Source of the DNA: Acidovorax sp. CF316
GTDB lineage: Bacteria; Pseudomonadota; Gammaproteobacteria; Burkholderiales; Burkholderiaceae_C
Direction: 5' to 3'
Assembly (NCBI RefSeq): GCF_000276605.1
Contig: NZ_AKJX01000204.1
Span: forward strand, 1-32,012
DNA length: 32,012 nt
The notes beneath the pieces are model-generated. The model saw only the letters and a program-made list of their open reading frames with translations, searched no databases and was not told the origin of the DNA. Position numbers and translations under genes: made by a program. Positions 31,065-32,012 of this stretch are shown here, piece after piece. Each line of letters opens with the position of its first letter. Within the stretch, counting starts at the first letter, position 1.

Positions 31065-31110
31065 TTTTTTCTTTCTGTTTTCAGTTTTTTTTCAACCAAG
31101 GAGCCGTGCC

Positions 31111-31788
31111 ATGCACATCGAACCCGGACTGGTGGACACCACCAAGATCTTCCTGAGCTACGCCACGGGCGCCACGGCGCTGCTGTATGCCAGCAAGCTT
31201 GCGCTGGACATGGTGAAGAAGGAGGGCCCCGTGGCCCTGCTGCTGCGCTCCATCTTCACCACGGCGCTGGTGTTTGCGTTCTTCGAGCTGCTGCCGCACC
31301 ACCCGGTGGGCGTGTCGGAGGTGCATCTGATCCTGGGCACGACCTTGCTGCTGCTGTTCGGCGCCGCGCCAGCGTGCATCGGCCTGGCGGCAGGCCTGTT
31401 GATCCAGAGTGTGTTCTTTGCGCAGCAGGATCTGCCGCAGTACGGGATGAACGTCACGACCTTGCTGGTGCCGTTGTTCGCCACGGCGGCAGTTGCCAAG
31501 CGCATCGTGCCGGAGAGCATGGCGTATGTGGACATGACGTATGCGCAGACGTTCAAGCTGTCTGTGACCTACCAGGGCGGGATCGTGATGTGGGTGGCTT
31601 TCTGGGCTATCTACGGTGCGGGTGTGGGATCTGCGAATCTGGAGAGCATTGCCACGTTTGGCGCTGCGTACATGACGGTGGTGTTGTTGGAGCCGCTGGT
31701 GGATCTGGGTGTGTTGGCGGCTGCCAAGGCTCTGCGTCGTCTTGAAGGCTCTTCGTTCGTTGAGCGTCGCTTGCATCAGGCTGTTTGA
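31111..31788 (+). CDS. CbiM-like energy-coupling factor permease (cobalt uptake)
   Basis: 225 residues from ATG 31111, with AAGGAG 7 nt upstream, 46 nt after btuD in a T-rich gap. The N-terminus MHIEPG keeps the Met1-His2 metal ligands of CbiM/NikM. LLPHHPVGVSEVHLILGTTL matches the conserved histidine loop. The middle GLAAGLLIQSVFFAQQDLPQ with YGMNVTTLL matches the CbiM LLxxHGGLTTLGANT region. About six to seven hydrophobic helices. CbiM is the Co2+-specific S-component; partners CbiN, CbiQ and CbiO are not in the window. Cobalt uptake fits a B12 operon. Confidence 0.82.
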   Translation: MHIEPGLVDTTKIFLSYATGATALLYASKLALDMVKKEGPVALLLRSIFTTALVFAFFELLPHHPVGVSEVHLILGTTLLLLFGAAPACIGLAAGLLIQSVFFAQQDLPQYGMNVTTLLVPLFATAAVAKRIVPESMAYVDMTYAQTFKLSVTYQGGIVMWVAFWAIYGAGVGSANLESIATFGAAYMTVVLLEPLVDLGVLAAAKALRRLEGSSFVERRLHQAV

Positions 31789-31851
31789 GTTTGTTGGTTG
31801 TGGTCGCCTCTGTTTCTTTGCTCGGCGGGCTGGTTGCTCTGTTGGCTGCGT

Positions 31852-31980
31852 GCCCATGCCATGGGCGGGAGCCGGGATGTGCGCCCGGCGGCGCAGTAAC
31901 TTTCTTTTGCTTCGCCAAAAGAAAGTCACCAAAGAAAAGGCGACCCCGCTGCCCGTGTCCCCACTCGCCCTTTGGGCGAG
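31852..31980. repeat. Extragenic stem-loop repeat element
   Basis: Three perfect hairpins in 130 nt: GCCCATG-C-CATGGGC (31852-31866); ACTTTCTTTTG (31899-31909) with CAAAAGAAAGT (31916-31926) around CTTCGC; and CTCGCCC-TTT-GGGCGAG (31964-31980). The middle one is AT-rich against a GC-rich background. From memory, near-identical 'CTTTCTTTTG...CAAAAGAAAG' elements recur in Comamonadaceae genomes; one copy is visible here. The stretch 31789-32012 holds no gene I can support. Confidence 0.6.
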
Positions 31981-32012
31981 GGGGGCAGCCTGCGATGCTC
32001 GGTCCTGGGGTG

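Noticed and set aside
1..32012. CRISPR arrays, tRNA or rRNA genes, IS elements
   Set aside because: No regularly spaced repeats, no cloverleaf or rRNA landmarks, and no transposase-like protein were found on either strand.

Overview
The window reads as chromosomal DNA of a high-GC betaproteobacterium, most likely Comamonadaceae (Acidovorax-like). The pointers are the cbb3 oxidase / FNR / HemN gene set, Bug/TctC-type solute receptors, the zapB-like/zapA/6S RNA arrangement, and a stem-loop repeat at the right edge of a kind I associate with this family. This assignment is inference from gene content, not from a marker gene. The window is densely coding. Large open frames on the opposite strand of most genes are high-GC artefacts.

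Region 1 (1-2594) is the 3' end of a cbb3 cytochrome oxidase locus: the C-terminus of CcoP, CcoG, a short CcoH/FixH and a 97-residue membrane protein. Region 2 (2651-14465) looks accessory. It holds a LuxR-type regulator with a clear promoter, a low-GC small membrane protein, an exported metallo-beta-lactamase-fold (MBL) hydrolase with a GST, a LysR regulator, an exported amidase, a self-sufficient CYP116B-like P450-reductase-ferredoxin fusion under an IclR regulator, a TctC/Bug receptor, a second exported MBL hydrolase and a histidine-phosphatase-like protein. The mix suggests uptake and breakdown of aromatic, amide or ester compounds; the substrate is unknown.

Region 3 (14470-17484) returns to anaerobic physiology: fnr divergent from hemN, with an FNR box between them, then a DsbD_2/TauE-like membrane protein 2 nt after hemN. 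In other proteobacteria these three genes sit close to cbb3 genes, so region 2 may have been inserted between parts of one functional neighbourhood. Region 4 (17771-21564) is a translationally coupled c-di-GMP pair: an HD-GYP protein and a PAS-GGDEF-EAL protein.

Region 5 (21591-24119, minus strand) holds a TSUP permease, an exported ankyrin-repeat protein, a strong intrinsic terminator, a 6S RNA gene with its promoter, zapA and a zapB-like coiled-coil gene. Region 6 (24159-31788) is a B12 operon: cobalamin riboswitch with a candidate terminator, btuB, cbiA/cobB, cobU, btuF, btuC, btuD, and a CbiM-like cobalt permease. Four consecutive junctions are 4-nt start/stop overlaps. The right edge (31852-31980) holds three perfect stem-loops forming an extragenic repeat.

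No tRNA, rRNA, IS element or CRISPR array was seen. The least conventional signals are RNA-level: nested inverted repeats that would bury the ribosome-binding site of the second MBL gene (12861-12910), related hairpins in front of the amidase and LysR genes, and the riboswitch expression platform.
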